Positions 21,624 through 35,158 of a DNA stretch of 64,000 nucleotides are shown here, one piece after another; positions within the stretch are counted from its first letter, which is position 1; each line of letters opens with the position of its first letter. The stretch spans positions 9,672,001-9,736,000 of the forward strand of contig NC_003282.8 of NCBI RefSeq assembly GCF_000002985.6, given 5' to 3'. The stretch is from Caenorhabditis elegans. Its lineage: Eukaryota; Nematoda; Chromadorea; Rhabditida; Rhabditidae. Under the pieces are notes generated by a model. The model saw nothing but the letters and a program-made list of their open reading frames with translations. It was not told the origin of the DNA and ran no database searches. Both the position numbers and the translations under genes were made by a program.

Positions 21624-24600
21624 ATGTTTCTTGTGGACAACTTAAAGTCCACGTTGGCTGAGGTAGGTCAAAATCTATTATTCATAGAAACCTAGATTCG
21701 ATGGAATAGAATAGTTGGAAAGTTCTCGTGGAATTGGAAAGGTTTACGCGAATTGAAAATATTTTTTGGCGTTCTGCAAAATTCCGGCACGGGAGAATGT
21801 AGTCCGCAGAGCAAATTCATGTACACAAAAAATTCAATTTTCAAGTGTTTTGCAATTAAATATTCTGTGGTTTGAAAATTTAGAATGTAAAATTGTTAAC
21901 CAGTTATTCATTAAAAAATCCTAAAGATCATATACATATTCAGGCGAGTACACTCTTCGTTCATGTTGCTCTTATTGCTGGTGTAGCTGTCTACACTGTC
22001 TTTGGTGCTCTTTCAATGCAATGGCTTGAATCTCCAGATAGAGTGTATGTTATGAAAAAGAAGATGGCAACTTATTATATTTTATCCTTTTTGAACATTT
22101 GAATTTTAGACGTGCTCTTCTGAAGCGTGAGTTGAAACCAGTAGAGAGTCTTCCACCACCTCCATCAATATCTGGTCTACCTGATAGAATAACACGAGTG
22201 TATCTTGGAGAGGAACTGGCAATTTTGGATCCTGGTGTGAGCTTTTGTTTTAATAAAAACCCAATTTTTATAATTTTTTGAAGTAGATCAACAATGATTT
22301 CAGGTTCACGAATGCCTCGAACGAACAATTCTTACGTTATTCCATGACACCAAGTGTGATCCATATAGCTTTGAGCATTTAAATATTGAACTAATTGATA
22401 GATGTTACGCAGAAGCAAATGTTCCAATTCCTGAAGGATATGGGGGTCAACCTAGAAAAAAGATTAAGAACAAAGAAGAAGAAAAAGATGTAATCGATGA
22501 AACTCCTGCAGAAAAATGGTCAATTGGAAATTCTGTCATCTTTGCGTTCACCGTTATTACAACTATAGGTAGGTACATATTTGCTTGAAAATCATTAAAA
22601 GTATTTCATCAATAAGAAATTATTAGTTATAAAAAACTTTAAGAATATCTGAACGTTATATTTTTTAATAAAAAAACTTCCGAAAAAATATTTTTTTACT
22701 CGTTTCTGAAATTTTGGAAAATTCAGGTCAAAAAATATTACTGTATGTTAGCTGATATAAGACTTGAGATAACAAATAAAAGTAAATAAAATCAAAAGGT
22801 GATATTACCGCCTTTCGAAATCAAAACGAAGTTCTGCCAGGTGGGTCTTTAAGCCTGCAATTTTTTATTTGAAAGTAAGTAAAATTGAAAGCACTATCTT
22901 AATCCCATTGAGTGAATTTACACGCAATGACTTCCCCTACTAATTCATAAAAGTTTGTTTGAATTTTTTAGGAGTCATCTTTATAGTTGGTCTTTTTTTT
23001 AATTTTGAACAGTTACTTCAGAAAAAAATTAACAGTTCTTTATAGGATATGGTCACGTGGCACCTGAGACGTTTGAAGGTCGTCTATTTCTAATCTTCTA
23101 TGGCGTTATTGGAGTCCCATTCACTTTACTGACGATTGCTGATTTGGGAATGTTCTTAACAAGATTTCTAAAGAATCTTCTAACAATGGCAAGAAGATTT
23201 GCACATTATTTGGTGAAACTGTATCAAAAAGCAAAGAAACAAAGAAATGTCGGTTTTCTGTTGTCAATCTTTTCTTCAAAATAGCAATATTTTAGAAATC
23301 CCAGAAAACGAGTCCAGTGATGCCAGATTCTGAGAGATCAGAAGTTTGGAATACTGGAAAAGAGATGAAAGAAATGAGTATGAGAACTGCTAGAGAACCT
23401 GGAGAAGGTGATGAAATTGAAGTAATTGAAAATGGAAATGATGAGAATGGAAAAGAAGAAGATGAGGAGGAGCCGGAGAATAATGAACCGAGGTGAGAAT
23501 TCTGGCCTGATATTTTTTAATTTGAGTTCACTATAATGCCCACTGTCTGAAAGTTGTAAAAATTTACAACACTTGACTTCTTGCCAAATAACTTGAAAAA
23601 ATCTACTTCCAGAAAAACGGAAGAATCAATAGCTCTTGGAATAACATTCACATGCTATCTCGTGGCCGGAGCAAAAATTTTATCAGTTTACGAGCCAGAA
23701 ATGGACTTTTTCAAAGCTTTATACTTCAATTTTGTGACACTTACCACCATTGGACTGGGAGATTTTGTACCGAAAAGGTAAGGAACTATTGTTAAAAACG
23801 TATAAAACATATATTTTTAGTTTCGATTATCTTCTCATTACTCTAATTTACATTGGAATTGGCTTGGCTCTGACTACAATGGCAATTGAAATTGCAGCTG
23901 ATTTATTGAAAAAGTTGCATTATATTGGAAGAAAAATGGAAAATGTTGGTCAGGCAGTTGTTTGGTTTGGAGGAAAAAAGTAAGTTTTTCTAATATAGAT
24001 TCTTTGAAACGGAATATTTTTTGAAACGGTTTAGAAACTTCGAAAACAAATAATTACAGAATGACCATGAAATCATTGGTTAAACATTTGGGAGATCAAT
24101 TCAACATTCCAGAAGAAGAACTTGCAAATTTCGATATGTCAGCATTTGTGGATAATGCAATAAAAGTCGAAAAAGGAGAGATTGCAACGTTGAGGGTTAG
24201 TTCTTCGAGTGATATTTGTGATTTAAAGTAAGGTTAAACTTTAAATGAAGACTATTTGCTCCAAAAATGAGGTACCCGGTTTCGATGCAACCTATTTTAT
24301 TAAATTTTAAAGAATGTGCACCTTTAAGGAATACTGTAGTGGAAAACTCGTGAAAATGAAACATCAAAGAAGTCCCGCAACAATGAGGAATTGGAAACTA
24401 CAGTAATCCTTAAAGGCGCACACCTTTTTGACAAAACTTTGTTGTTACAAGACCAAGTACCGTATTTTTTGGCTCGAAAATCGCCAAATTTCGCGTCTGG
24501 ATAATAGTTAGTTATTGTCAAAAATGTTTCGTTACATCAAGTTTTCAAGAAGTGTTCCTTCGGATTAACAATTAGTTACAAAGGCTGTTCCAATCGGCTC

Positions 24601-24973
24601 AACAATTTTTTCCAGAAGCCGCCTACACCGCCTGTTGTATTTCGTGAACGTGCATTCAGTTTCAGCAATGTCAGAAATTCGAGTGAAAGTGCTCTCAAAT
24701 ATGTAGACGATAATCGATTCAGTAAGACAACTCAGCCAACTATATATACAGTAATCATACACGAAACCACACGTACAATTGACACTTTGCACAATTTGGC
24801 AGATGCTATTCGGAGAGATCCATCGGTTTGTACTAATTTGCAAAATGAAAATTGAACCATTTCTTCAGATTCCGCGCCTGGACCTAGACGTCCACTATCT
24901 GACGGATATGTCAGCTCCCACATCATTCGACGAAAACTATCTTCGAACCTATACAAATGCACGTAGAAAATAG
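21624..24973 (+). CDS. twk-9: Two-pore-domain (TWK) potassium channel
   Basis: Eleven exons (21624-21662, 21944-22044, 22110-22236, 22304-22568, 23046-23248, 23296-23492, 23613-23777, 23821-23979, 24060-24195, 24616-24825, 24869-24973) sum to 568 aa. Layout: TM1 about 17-39; a long M1-P1 loop; first pore with filter TIGYG at 176-180; TM2 about 189-214; a cytosolic linker (about 215-312) that is acidic (NGKEEDEEEPENNEP); TM3 about 316-337; second pore with TIGLG at 356-360; TM4 about 369-392; then a cytosolic tail. This is the K2P arrangement carrying background K+ current at the plasma membrane as a dimer. Oddity: the M1-P1 loop carries a very charged run, RKKIKNKEEEKDVIDE, unusual for the extracellular cap. 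Exon 1 (MFLVDNLKSTLAE) was chosen because its ATG and GTAGGT donor join exon 2 in phase. The symbol is from memory. Confidence 0.88.
24258..24476. repeat. Fold-back element in the K+ channel intron 9
   Basis: Outer arms CCAAAAATGAGGTACCCGGT (24261-24280) and ACCAAGTACCGTATTTTTTG (24452-24471) are imperfect reverse complements. Inner arms GTGCACCTTTAAGGAATACT and AGTAATCCTTAAAGGCGCAC pair as well. It contains the TACTGTAG/CTACAGTA motif common in dispersed C. elegans inverted repeats. It lies wholly inside an intron. Confidence 0.7.
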
Positions 24974-25255
24974 AACAACAAATGAATTGAATAAAGTCAT
25001 TTTACAAATGTGTGCAAAAAATTGTAACAAATCAAAGGGATAAGAAAGAGAGATGTACGAACAATAACTAGCGAAACAATAAAAACCAATAATAATCAAC
25101 AAAAAAAAACATCAAAAATGATAAAAACAATTTTAGTAAACGGGGGAGCATTTAGCAATTGAACAATGGGTCAAAAAGATTAAACAAAAGAAACAGGTAG
25201 AATGTGTGGCAACGGGGAAAGATGTTATGGGCTAGGCATTGTGAATGAAGTCTCT

Positions 25256-28200
25256 TTATGCTTCATCGTCAGGACGACGATTTCTTCGACGCAGAGCTGG
25301 ATTGAGGGCGGTTGTACTGACACTGTTGATCTCCTCCTCTTCGGATCTGAAAAAAGGTTTTTGATTTCACTTTTGAACCAGAGATCAAAGTTTTGTTTTT
25401 TTTCAAATTCAAGAGTCTCTCTTTTTTCTATTAATTGCATTATGAAAACTTTCAAATCGAATAAATTTGAACTCACTGATATTCATCAGTATCACTACTA
25501 CTGCTGCTACTGCTTTCTCCGTCATCGCCACCTTCTTCCTCTCTCCGTTCAGCCTCAGCTCCTCTAACAAGAGCCTCCATGAACGAAACTCGTTGCTCTT
25601 CAGCTCGGGCATTCAACATTTCAGCTTGCTCTAAACCACCTCCATTTCGACGACGATTACCTCCTCTAATTCCCATTCGAAGATCTCGGAGACCGCGGCC
25701 GAGGATGGCTCGACGAGCAGCAGCTGCTGCTTCTATTGGATCTACTGGACGCGCTGGGCGTTCGTTGTTGCCCTCATTTTCCACGACACGAGCTTCTTCT
25801 TCGTCGAGATCGTCTAGATTAATGTCTTCTGAGTCTGAAAATTCAAAGTAAAGATAAAAAGCGTCGATGTTTCCTCATTTTTAATTTTTCAAACATTTGC
25901 AAACAATATAATTTACCAATGGAATTAGTTGTTCTCCAACTTCCACTATCATCATCATCACCATCAGTTCCCAATTCATCTTCATCAACTTCTTCATCAA
26001 CTGCATCTACCAAATCATCAATAGCCGCTCCCATATCAAAATCTGGATCCCCTTCTCCATCCTCATCATCATCTCCATCTTCATCACTTCCTTCATCAGA
26101 ACCTGGAAGCTCTGCATCATTTTCACTACTGTTTAGGCGTTGACGACGGCGTTGAGCTTGACGTCTGATAATCCGATTCTGTGCATTTTCAAAGTCCAAA
26201 TCGTCTAGTGTATCATTGTCATCCACGCTACTTCCACTGTCACTTTCATCGCCAAGCTGAAATCATTATAATTCGCAAAATTTTTTTCTCCAAATTACTG
26301 ATATTACATAAAAGGTTAAATATTCTAAATATAGGTAAAAACTGTGTGATTGCCATTTTTTGACTGTACATAAAGAATTAAGATGAGTTTTTGACAAGTT
26401 GTTGTTGACATTTACTATGATATTTTATAATTTTATCACTGGTTCCTAGAGACAGGCAACATGCGTGAATTCTCTATATCTATACTTGTTACTGAAACTA
26501 AATGATATTGCAAATATCCAAAAAGAATGAAGCAAGACTTTCATGGAAGAAGAGGAAGAAGATGGAAAAACTAATTGAAAGCATAGTGCATATTCTCCGC
26601 CCAAAATTTGAAGAGTGATCAAAGCAAAATGATCACTCTCGAAGCAAAATGCAACGTTGCTCTATCTGGAACAAAAGCAAATTCCTCGGAGAAAATGTTT
26701 TCTTCAAGAACGAAAACGCTTCAAATGTGATCGATCTAGAAGAAATGAGACCAAAAGCAAATTCTAATCTGAAATCAATGAAACTCCAGAGAACACTGCT
26801 TTTGAAATCAAAGAATTACTGGTCTGAAAGCAAAAAAGATTCAGTTTCTTGAATTATCTGGTCAGACAAACACAATGTGTCTGACTGTTCGATCATTTAG
26901 TTTTTATTTTCTGCCGGATTAGTTCTAATTTATGTTCCGCTTCTGACTTCTTCTGACCAGGTTCTGCTTTTGATAAGAAAGTGACACACTACTCTCTGCT
27001 TCCTGTTAATCTGAAATGCTTTTCGTGAGATCTTTGCTTTTGTCTCGCTCAAAAGTGACTGATCACATTTGAAGCAGTTACATAATCAAAACAGAACTCT
27101 GTCAAAAGCATTATTTCTGTTGAAGAAAAGAAGAAAAAGCAGAAAGCAAAAGTGATCTTACATCAGTCAGAACACATCAAACACAGATGTGTTTGCTTTA
27201 AATGTGATCAGTCGCAAATAAAGCAATCATGAAGCAAAGATAATTTCTGCAGGTAAAGAATGTTCTGAAATCAGAAACTGGTGTGTCGCATTTCTTTCAA
27301 GATCAGAACGTGATCAGAAGACAATCAGAACGAACAGAACACATCAGTTGGAAGTTTTACTTGATGTGTCGCTTCTAAATGTGATAAACGTATTTGCAGA
27401 ACAGAAATTCCACTGAAAAAAAGTGATGTTACATTTTTAGTGTGGTCATTCGGCACGGAAGAAAACATCAAGCAAAAGGAAACTGAACAAACAAACCAGG
27501 AAGAGAAGTGATGTTACTCTTTTTTCAATAGAACACTAAAACTCGTATACCCAAATAAAGTTAATATGGGATACTGTAGAAGTAGTTTAGAATTATTAGT
27601 TTCAAAAAAAAATTCCGTATGGATGTCGGACTACTGTAGGATTACTGTAGTTTTTAGTTAGTGAAATTTTTAATGTGTTTCAGTGCTGGGCGCGTAAATT
27701 AGTCCTACTGTAGGATTAATGTAGTGATCAACAAAAACATGGATTTTTTAAAGAAAGTTTTAAAAATTCAAAAAAAAGGTGCAGATGATTTTTTGGGTAG
27801 TTTCAGAAAAGATATTATGAAATTTTCTAAATTTTTCTAAATATGTTTACCCAAAACATTTAAATTTTTTTTCCAATTTTGAAGTTTGTTCAGAATGATA
27901 ATTCCAATGTTCAAAGGAAAATGTGGAATGGTTTTTTTTTGTATTTTCCGACTGACCGTACTCCACCTTTGAGAAAATTTTGAAAAAAAAACTAAACTTA
28001 CTCTTCCTAAAGTTCGAAACACGGATTCTCGATCTGAACTATTTCCTCCAATCTCTTCATCATCATCTCCATCTCCAGATTCATCCGAATCTTCGTCTTC
28101 ATCGTGATCCTCTCTCTGTTCATCTTCCTCTTCGTCATTCTCATCTTCATTATCCTTCAATCGTCCAATTTCAACTATTTTCAGTTGTGTAGATGCTTGT

Positions 28201-31200
28201 ATCATGTAATCCGACATTTGTGGACGCACTTTCTCAATCACACACATTTTCTGATCTTGATGTGATGCGCATAGATCAATGACAGGTCGTCGTCCTTCGA
28301 AAGTTGTCAGAGCAGAATAGTCACGGGTCTCGAACGTTCGGAATGACGAGAAGATCTTTTCATCATAGTCTGGACAATGAACGTCTGTAACTTCAGTGGC
28401 GTACATGATATTCTGAAAATGTTGAAATTATTAATATTTATAAAATACCATTAATTATAATAAAAACATACACCAGTGGAATTAAATGAAACTTGACAAC
28501 GATTGAGCTCAGGAACATGGTGAAGCATCCGGAATGTACGAATATCATAAACTTCAGAATTTATAACAATCTGTGTTCCATGAGGATGGAATGTTCCGAA
28601 TAATGTTATTTTGGAGAGACGATCAAATACATGGATCGCCTGAAATTTGATATTTTAAATTTAATTTAAAAGTCTTCTCCCTACCGAATTCTTCTTTCTG
28701 ACATCCCAGAGAAGTCCATCATTGAAGATTAGCTTGTCATCAGGCGAAAACGAAGCGTAATTTTTCTCGTACTGTAGTCCATCTATTCCAGAGAGATACG
28801 TGTCCAAAACATGATTTGTTTCAGTGTCATAGACAGTTGCCTTATCTCTACACGTTCCGACAATTCTTTGCATCGTTGTGTTAGCAAATTTAACACAAGA
28901 ATCTTCACGATAAGTATGAACTCGTTGTAAAGCTTCTCCGAGTCTCCAAAGAGCGGATAGTGGACGAGAGAATGCTGAAGACGTGAGCATCATTGAACCA
29001 TCCTGGAATTTGGAAAACTTTTATTTATTTATTTCAGTTTTAGAAATAAATGTTTCAATTGTATAGAGAATATTTTTTGTAGCCATACCTTCGAAGGTTC
29101 AATATTCGTCAGAGCACTTCCATGGCAATTGGTGTGTCCTTCATCCAATCCAGTATCCACGTTTATCCAATGAACTTCTCCATTGAATAAACCAACGATA
29201 AGATGTTCATCGTCGACCTAAATTATTTTATTAAACAATTTTTTTCAATTTTGATTTTAAATTTTTCCTTTATGAAATTTTAGAATTACTCTTTGAAAAA
29301 TACATTGGAGAGCGACAATTAATTTCGGTAATTCTAAAAAATTAGTTACCTATTGTGTCATGCTGTTTCAAAATTTGTTATTGAAAATAAGTGTCAAAAT
29401 AGAGAAAATCAGTTAGTTCATTTGAAAATAAAATTTATTTCAGTTGAAATATCTGAGTAAATGCACAAAAATGGTCTAAAAGTCGCTAAATGCCTAAAAA
29501 CGAAGCTCGATAATTTGTAATTTGCATCTTTCAGGTAATTTTTAACTAAATTTTCAAATGTTTCAACTAAAATAAATTTTATTTATACATATAAATCGAT
29601 TTTCTTTTTTTTTAAACTATTTTCTAATAGAAGCTGTTGGAACAACATGTTGTAACATGTCATTTTATAGAATTGGAGAAAATAACCACATCTGATTTAT
29701 ATATTTCTCACCGAAAATGTGGCTTTCGTATACGATTCATCGTGATCATGTATAGTTTTCCAGTTCCTGAATCTTGAGAAAATAGTTCTTTCATTTGTCC
29801 ACTGTGAATAAACTCTTTCATGAGGTCTAAGAAGTTCTTGATCGAGTGTTCGAAGAGAAATATTTCTCACAACATTCGTTTGATACGACAATTCGGGACA
29901 TTTGTGTTGGTAAAATAATGAAAATGGAGGACACGTTGTCACTGGATTCTTACATGTTGAATGTTGGTTTCTGAAAAATGAAAATGAATTCGAAGAATAA
30001 TTAATAATTCTGAAACCTGAAATAATCAGTAACAATACTGTTTAGATCTTTAATTGGTCGATATCCACTTGAACTTTCTCCTGGAGTCAGAGGTCTCAGT
30101 TTTTGACGTGCAGGACTGATCATCAACTTCTTTGGAAAAGCACCACTGGTTGTATATCCTTAATATAAAATTTAGTTGAATCTTCAAATGAAATCTCACT
30201 TCTAGGTAAAGTTGGTGTGGCGAAAACATCGTCATCTGTTGAATGAGAACGTGTAGCCATTGCGGGAGATGACAGTGAAGCTGCGTTTGAGGGCCGTCTT
30301 GCTGAAATTCCACCAATTTCCGATTCAAGCGTCCTTGGAGCCAATGTTGGATAAGTGTCGTTTATTTTTGAAAAATTATTTCCGCTGCTGGGCTGAAAAA
30401 AGGTTGGAAAATGATTGTTTTTCTGTCACGATTCAATTCTCACAATAAATATTAACTTACCAATGGCTTATTGAGAATCGGAGTATTGATTGACCGACTT
30501 GCTGGACGATCAGGAAGCTTTGCTTCAGATTTCAGCATTGCTGCTACTGAATCTAACTTGCTTTTCAACAAGTGATCATGAATTAATTGAAGAAGTTCTG
30601 CTTGATTGAAGCTCACTTGTGTATTTTCGATGACCCATTGACGGTGACTCTTTTCCTGAAAACCCTCATTTATTTATATAAGAACGTTGTTAAAGAATTA
30701 GAAAAAACCGAACCGACGATTGAATTTCTTTTCCTTGTTGATCATGAATTTTTCTTCCATAAATGACCTGAAGAAGTTGAACTGCTTCTTTGCAGAATGC
30801 TGCATGAATATCTCGCTTGTCAGAACACACTGGTTCTCGCATTAAATCTGAAAAAAAAAGAATTAAACTTGATTTTTTGAAATCTGTGGAGATTTTTCGT
30901 TGTTCGCTTTTTTAGTTTTTTTGGCAAAAAATTAGTTGTTCATCTTTTTTATTCAAAAAAATACACTCAACATTATAGCAATATGGTAATTCCGATAAAC
31001 ATTTTCGTTTTTTAATAATAATAAGATCCTTTTTGGCATTTTTGGCTTCGAAAAAAATTCGAATTCAGCCCTACACATCCCCAGGGCTGAAGAATTTTTT
31101 TTTGAGCGAAAATGTATTTTTGGTAATGTTCGAAAGAAGGTTAGCAAAAAATTCGAAATATTTTGTTAGCCTGGCGCTGACAGAAAAACTTGTTAATTAT

Positions 31201-34200
31201 TATATTTCCACTCAAAAAAAATACTCGAACTTATAAAACATGGCAATTTCGATCAACAGTTCTCTTTTTTAACGTTTTTTTGTGTTTTTGAAAAACATGT
31301 AATTTCTTTGCATGTTTCGTTAAAACTAACTCTGTAGTCCATTATGAGCTATCAACGGTAATTTTGCAAGAATCTGTCGAACTTCCGGATGCCTTGCCAG
31401 TCCCGTTAATGTGTTAGTTGCCGTTTTTCGGATAGAATCCGCTTCTGTCAGTGGAATTTTGCAGTTAATCAAGTTGACGAGTGCCATAATTCCATCAGTT
31501 TTTCGAACTTCTGTCCACATTCGTTCAAGATGATTCATGATTATTTCATATTTCGATTGTCTTTTCGACGCGGAGCTTGACTTTTCCTCTGAACTTTTGA
31601 CTCTTTGAATAATAGCTTTCCAGCATTCTGGTTCCACATAAACACAACGTTGAATACATCCCAATGCTGCCATTCTCAGAGATGGATCCTCATCGTATCG
31701 TCCAAGAGATGTTTGAAGAAGAATTGTGAAACCATCATAATTCGAGTGATTATAGGAATGTTGAGTGATAAGTTCAGTTTGAATTGATGGAAGGCAAAAC
31801 ATCATGCACAATGTTTCCAATGCGTGTACACACATTTCGGTGCGGAGACTGCAACAAAATTATCTCATTTATTCAGAAAGGGAGTAGAGTTTTTATTTCG
31901 GATTTTTTTTTGAAAGTTTCATTAGGGAATTAGGTCACTTCGGGGAAGTAATTAGCCTATTCCGAAACCGTTAATTTCAAAAAGTTACCTTGGAGAAATG
32001 TTTTCCCAATCTCTTGATAACACTCTAACCGCCAAAAACATTCGAACCATTCCTAGTTTTCTTAAATTTTCAGCCTCTCTGAATGAACTTCCGGTGAATC
32101 GAAGCATTTCCGTAACAATGGCTTCGCACTGCCAACAAACTTCTTCATACGGCTTCATGCTCTGAAATAAATTTTTATAAAATCAATGATATCTTAATAA
32201 ATACATACTTTATAATCTGGACAATCTCCTTGTACAAGTTCTGGAAATCGCATTCCAGTTGGTAAGTTATTTCCGTATAGCTTTTTATAGTTTTCCACTT
32301 TGATGAAAATGTGAGCGGTGAGGTAACTAAAATGATTTAAAATTAGTTAAAAATAATTTTTATCATGTAGAAAACCTTCTGAAAGTGGTACAAACTCCTC
32401 TTGTACACTGTGTACTTGTATGTATTTGTTCTTCGGTGAGTTCGACATCTTCATTGTTTTGCATTAGTGTCAGGGTTGCAATCTGAATTACAATATGAGT
32501 TATGGTTGTATTATTTATTCACTTTTTTGAAACTTATGAGAAACATACATAATTATGCAGCTTCCGTGGACCATCATATTGATCAAATCTTCTTAAAATA
32601 GCCTTGTAGAACAATCCTTGAGAAAAGAACATACATGCACTGGCCATTCCACTTTCATGACTGTGTTCCAAGCACCACAGAACATACCTTAAAAAATAAT
32701 TTAGTCTTCATAAAGAAAATTTGGTTCGCATTTCAAAAAATGTATTTATAAGTTTAATTTTTAATTTAACAAGTAACTTTACACATCAATCCGAAGACTA
32801 TGACTTCTCAAAAATTGTTTGGAGTACGAAATATGTTCATATACAAAGAAAAAGGACGAGCCCATGTTTCATGTGGCATGATCACCTGAATGATTTCTGT
32901 GATTTAATGCATTTTCTCTTCTTTAGGCTATAGGAGTATTATATTTTCAATTATTAGGTTTATTGTTATTCAAAAAAAACTTGAGGTTGTAAATGTTCAA
33001 TATACATTTCACTCACTGTACAGTCTCATCCACAATCTCATCGCTCATTTGACATAAAATCTCCATGACATCATTACTGTATGCAATGTAATACAGACAT
33101 GTAACAACTCCAACTGAAGCCAATGATGTTTTTGGAACTTTCAAAAGAGCCGGTATTCCTCCTTTGTTGACGAATTCCAAGGCGAATTTACGATGTACCA
33201 ATAGAGAAGTGAGATATTTTAAAGCATCAAAGGTTAAACGGACATCTTTTGATTTTTCGAGATCAATGTAGTCGAACAAGATTTCCAATGCATTTCCTTC
33301 AAAAGTTTGAAGGAGGAGCTGAAAATATTTAATATATCTTATCAAGAACTATTGAAATATCACAAAACAATTTAAATTGAAAAATTAATATAAAAATATA
33401 TAACTAACATCCTGATATTCTCCACATGCAGCCAAATATTGTAGAATAAACCGTTGATATGTAGCTAAACTAAGTGGATATACTTGTTGATCTCCAATTA
33501 GAAATGGTTGAAGAATATCCCATTTACTGTTTGAATCATCCAAATTTCGAAGATTATGAAATGATGGAACTCGCTGAGTAATTTCCGTTCGAAGAAGAGA
33601 TGTCAGGCAAGGCTGAAAATGATTCTGATTGTGAAAAAAGATACAAAAATTTGCAGAGAAAATGACTGAAATCTACCTCAGTTCTTCGCTTTTTCGGTGG
33701 TGGTGGATCTGTTGATTGTACAAAGGTTTTCTCATTCTCTTTTGTAGAACCATCAACAGAAGTGATTTTGATTGAAGGAATTGAAGTTCCGTTACTTGTA
33801 CTTTGTTCAGCATGCAGTTGGGAGAAACTAAAAAAAATAATAATTTGATAAATATAATAATTTGATAAATACAATTTGATAAATACTATTAATAGTTGAA
33901 AAAACTCACTCAGTCTGTCCAATTTTCTTCTGTTCTTCCAAAGAGCGACCCTGAAATAATTATAATAACATTTTCAAGACCTATTTAATACTTTAAAAAT
34001 TCATACCTGTAATTCATGGAGTCGCCGAAGTCCAAATGGGACTAATAGAGCATTTTCATTTCGATATTTACTCGCATTTTCAGTATTTTCCAATGCAGCA
34101 GCTAGAAGTCCCATTGCATAACCTTGTAAAGTCTCATTTGTTCCTTCTGATCCTGCCCATGTGTATAGGCGAGGAATGAAATCGTCTGGTTCTGAGAAAA

Positions 34201-34718
34201 CTACTTTTGAATCGAGACCAGGAATACAGGCTAACAGAAGTCGACTTCCTTGAATATTCAATTCTACGTTGTCTCTGGCAAGAATATACGACACAACAAG
34301 CTGAAATAAAAATACATTGATATGAATTAACTATCTATTTATTCCCTCACTTTTGTCATGAAATCATCGTTTTTGAATATAATTTTCAAAATGTTGCCGA
34401 GTGCAGAATCTGGATGAGTCCTGTGAGGATGACGATCATCCAAAGGATCCGGGTCGTTTTTAATGAAAATGTCTGTAGCTTGTTCCAACAATTCAGAAAT
34501 TCTGAAATGATTTATTTAATTTATGAATAATTGTTCTCTATTCTTAACCTTTTAAGTATCGGTATCGGATCAAACGACGATTGTTCATGATTTGCATCAA
34601 ACTCCAATAGTAATTCAGCTATTCGAAGCATTAATTGCGTGCTCAGCTTCAAATCTTGATCGGATATCATCATCATTGTTCCTGTCGATCGGAGCGGATA
34701 AATCTCCTTGCTCGTCAT
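25256..34718 (-). CDS. dcaf-1: DCAF1/VprBP, CUL4-DDB1 E3 ligase substrate receptor
   Basis: Twenty-four exons, first 34718-34549 and last 25346-25256, sum to 1701 aa. Exons in order: 34718-34549, 34501-34351, 34300-34007, 33950-33910, 33827-33677, 33612-33409, 33318-33017, 32687-32549, 32482-32376, 32326-32209, 32161-31989, 31848-31331, 30847-30714, 30655-30461, 30392-30200, 30158-30017, 29970-29712, 29217-29089, 29002-28685, 28639-28472, 28412-28002, 26256-25917, 25834-25477, 25346-25256. Residues 1-830 are helical, armadillo-like. A LisH motif (FNQAELLQLIHDHLLKSKLD) lies at about 850-882. A WD40 region follows with the DDB1-docking WDxR-type motifs WDVR (1239-1242) and YDIR (1277-1280). The tail from about 1400 is extremely acidic, as in human DCAF1. 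The protein recruits substrates to CRL4 and is mostly nuclear. The ATG follows TTTTCAG-CCGTC, suggesting trans-splicing. Intron 21 (1.7 kb) is repeat-filled. The family call is firm. Confidence 0.95.
26257..28001. repeat. Repeat-rich intron 21 of dcaf-1
   Basis: At 1.75 kb this is by far the longest dcaf-1 intron. About 26,510-27,520 is unusually rich in short recurring words (GAAGCAAA, AGATCAGAAC, GTGATCA, ACACATCA) on both strands, as if built from degenerate copies of one unit. About 27,540-27,730 carries at least four TACTGTAG motifs (for example GGATTACTGTAG and CCTACTGTAGGATTAATGTAG), typical of dispersed C. elegans repeats. Confidence 0.6.
30950..31275. repeat. Hairpin with flanking direct repeats in a dcaf-1 intron
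   Basis: Two diverged direct copies flank a hairpin: TTCAAAAAAATACACTCAAC (from about 30,953) and CTCAAAAAAAATACTCGAAC (from about 31,211), both followed by similar sequence. Between them, TCGAATTCAGCCCT and AGGGCTGAAGAA at about 31,059-31,093 form the core of a longer imperfect inverted repeat (about 31,038-31,115). It occupies the 483-bp intron 12. Confidence 0.55.
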
Positions 34719-35158
34719 GACGGCTGAAAATACTTAATTGATTTTGTGATTTTTTAACGCAAAATAATCAATTTAAAATTATGCAACAAGAAATTGGATT
34801 TGCAATTCAATCTCCAAAAGAAAAATAACATTTTTGTTGAAATGTCGAAAATCCGAAATTAGTCGAATATGTGAAGAAGGGTACGGTACGCAACGGTGTT
34901 TGCGGACCAGTCCAACGACGACGACAACTTGCGTACAGCTTGTGATTTATTTTTATTTTATTTTATTTGCGAAATACTTTTTTATCATTTTTAAGAATAT
35001 AATAGGTTGTTAGAAAATTATTTGTTGTAATTAGAAACAATTGTTCAAATTGATTTGCGAAAAAAAATTATCGCCCAACCTCTCTCGCCCCTTGTTTCAC
35101 TTTATAATTTCCTTTTTTTTTGCAATAAACTAATGAATTTTTTCTGGGTAACACAACA
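34719..35158. promoter_or_regulatory. Divergent promoter between dcaf-1 and dph-3
   Basis: These 440 bp separate two outward-pointing genes. A GC-richer block (34,880-34,940, GCGGACCAGTCCAACGACGA) stands out from AT-rich flanks and may hold the core promoters. Confidence 0.45.
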
